Of a DNA stretch of 64,000 nucleotides, positions 63,101 to 64,000 are shown in pieces. The first letter of the stretch is position 1. Every line of letters starts with the position of its first letter. The stretch comes from Paragonimus westermani (Eukaryota; Platyhelminthes; Trematoda; Plagiorchiida; Troglotrematidae), in contig QNGE01002742.1 in NCBI GenBank assembly GCA_008508345.1, positions 34,675 to 98,674 on the forward strand, written 5' to 3'. The position numbers and the translations under genes are program-made. The notes beneath the pieces are model-generated. The model was given only the letters and a program-made list of their open reading frames with translations. It ran no database searches and was not told where the DNA came from.

Positions 63101-63975
63101 GTGTGTTGGAATAGTACGCCGAATGAGAGATTACGAAGCTGTGGGACTTTCGAAGGCAACAAAATGCTCCAGTGATTAAGTCAAGTGTGTTGCGATGCTC
63201 ACTGGAAGTTTTTCTGTGCTTTTATAAATCCAGTACTCTTCCTAAGAAGAGTCGAAATGAACGTTGCAATAAAGAGTAAATAACCACGAAAGATGAGTTT
63301 CGGATATTACCCTAAATACAGTGTGGCTTACTGAAAAGACTACCAAATCCATTGCCGTTCCAAGCTTCTGGGGTGAAATGACACAACTACTTGTCGGGAA
63401 AAGACCAAGGACTAGGTCTGAAAACGGCAGAAATCGCAGTTGATAGTCCATCCATGATTACACTGTTATTGAAGATGATAATACGAACACTAAGACATTG
63501 ATGTGTTATAGATGAGGCATCAAAAAGTGAACCAACAGCATAAAGCTGAACAAAAGTTGCTGCCTGATTATAAACAAACCATCAATATAGCTTCGGAATC
63601 TGTTGTGGGAACTCCGCAGGAAGGAAACAGGAATTGCTTTATATAGAGAAAGTAGAGAAAGAAGTATGGTGACCTAAAAATGGCCGGATTATCTCAGAAG
63701 AGTAGGAAATGCTTGGCATTTCATACAAATCAACTGGTTTGTGAATGAGTGTCTGTAGGTAATGTATGCAAACTTTGCTAGTAACCAATGTTCAACGAGT
63801 CTGTTGAAACAATTACTGATAGCCTATAAGCAGAGCTTCACAGTTTTACGTCTTTTCTAAAAAGGTTAAACAGACGTATATCAAGTAAACATAAGCATTA
63901 AGAGGGGAGAGTGATTAATAAGCAACCTGACGCGCGTTTTCAGGTTCAGCGCTAGAAAGTATGCGCCCATGACTA
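51115..63975. other. Stretch upstream of the LIM1 exon, no exon identified
   Basis: The missing first exon(s) and promoter of the Lhx6/8-like gene must lie in this interval or beyond the window, but no short coding exon can be picked with confidence. A string near 52500-52575 (+) faintly recalls an LTR-element integrase (DVLFAYNTCRHN). Confidence 0.5.
57983..58441 (+). CDS. Unrecognised 152-codon open frame
   Basis: This open frame follows a plausible acceptor (CACCGGTTTCAG) and ends in TGA. The product is basic in its middle part, with eight Cys and no domain I recognise. It has no neighbouring exon that I can connect to it. In AT-rich sequence a frame of this length can occur by chance, so this may be an isolated exon or nothing. 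Confidence 0.15.
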   Translation: MGQCYLRLPNVVVRNSCEPHAWFPWIEPCLKNPNHSTAVTSVCEEVVCPRHLPFKKEDTFLVRKLRHRTNHSKVLKIYPLLVLRENSQHSLHWLKKRSMTILSAKVDHFSSVLLESLYRTVSDTQDQNDKNSKVSVSELSTMRFTILLFVCK

Positions 63976-64000
63976 TTCATCATCATCATCATCATCATCA
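63976..64000. repeat. CAT trinucleotide repeat at the window edge
   Basis: At least eight CAT/TCA units run off the end of the window. On the minus strand this is a GAT/ATG-type repeat, like the 3' tail of the LINE at 27969-27985, so a minus-strand LINE could lie beyond the edge. A plain microsatellite is equally possible. Confidence 0.8.

Overview
The window looks like nuclear DNA of a parasitic flatworm, most likely a digenean fluke. This rests on AT-rich sequence with long introns, relics of the LINE and Penelope-like elements usual in fluke genomes, and a dispersed tRNA-like SINE that carries a hammerhead ribozyme, as in the schistosome Sm-alpha family. There is no operon structure. Almost all short open frames look like chance. 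The species cannot be told from the sequence.

One protein-coding gene is well supported. It is a LIM-homeodomain transcription factor of the Arrowhead/Lhx6/8 class on the minus strand. Four exons were found by translation and splice sites: 51114-50732 (LIM1), 41521-41178 (LIM2), 38205-37685 (linker and homeodomain residues to 46) and 32992-32533 or 32519 (homeodomain from residue 47 and the C-terminal region). Splice phases agree at every junction. The first exon(s), above 51114, were not found. LIM1 carries an insertion of about 50 residues.

The rest is mobile-element debris. A decayed CR1-like LINE lies at 11600-12981 (-). A 5'-truncated RTE-like LINE, broken by a 431-base N gap, lies at about 26655-27985 (+). 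Penelope-like endonuclease remains lie at 47500-48160 (-) and about 43185-43330 (-). Weaker gypsy-like and gag-like scraps lie near 9.3 kb and 44.7 kb. At least nine SINE copies are present, and one of them (18678-18975) keeps a complete hammerhead core. Three SINE loci are inverted pairs, one of which is a near-perfect 140-bp palindrome with a 12-bp target duplication that interrupts the Penelope-like endonuclease. A second, unnamed repeat with inverted copies occurs near 8.8, 9.8 and 48.9 kb.

Assembly marks: N gap 27162-27592; single Ns at 48990 and 49496, both next to inverted or direct duplications that may be artefacts. The flanks 1-8.7 kb, 13-17.9 kb and 51.2-63.97 kb show no gene I can support.
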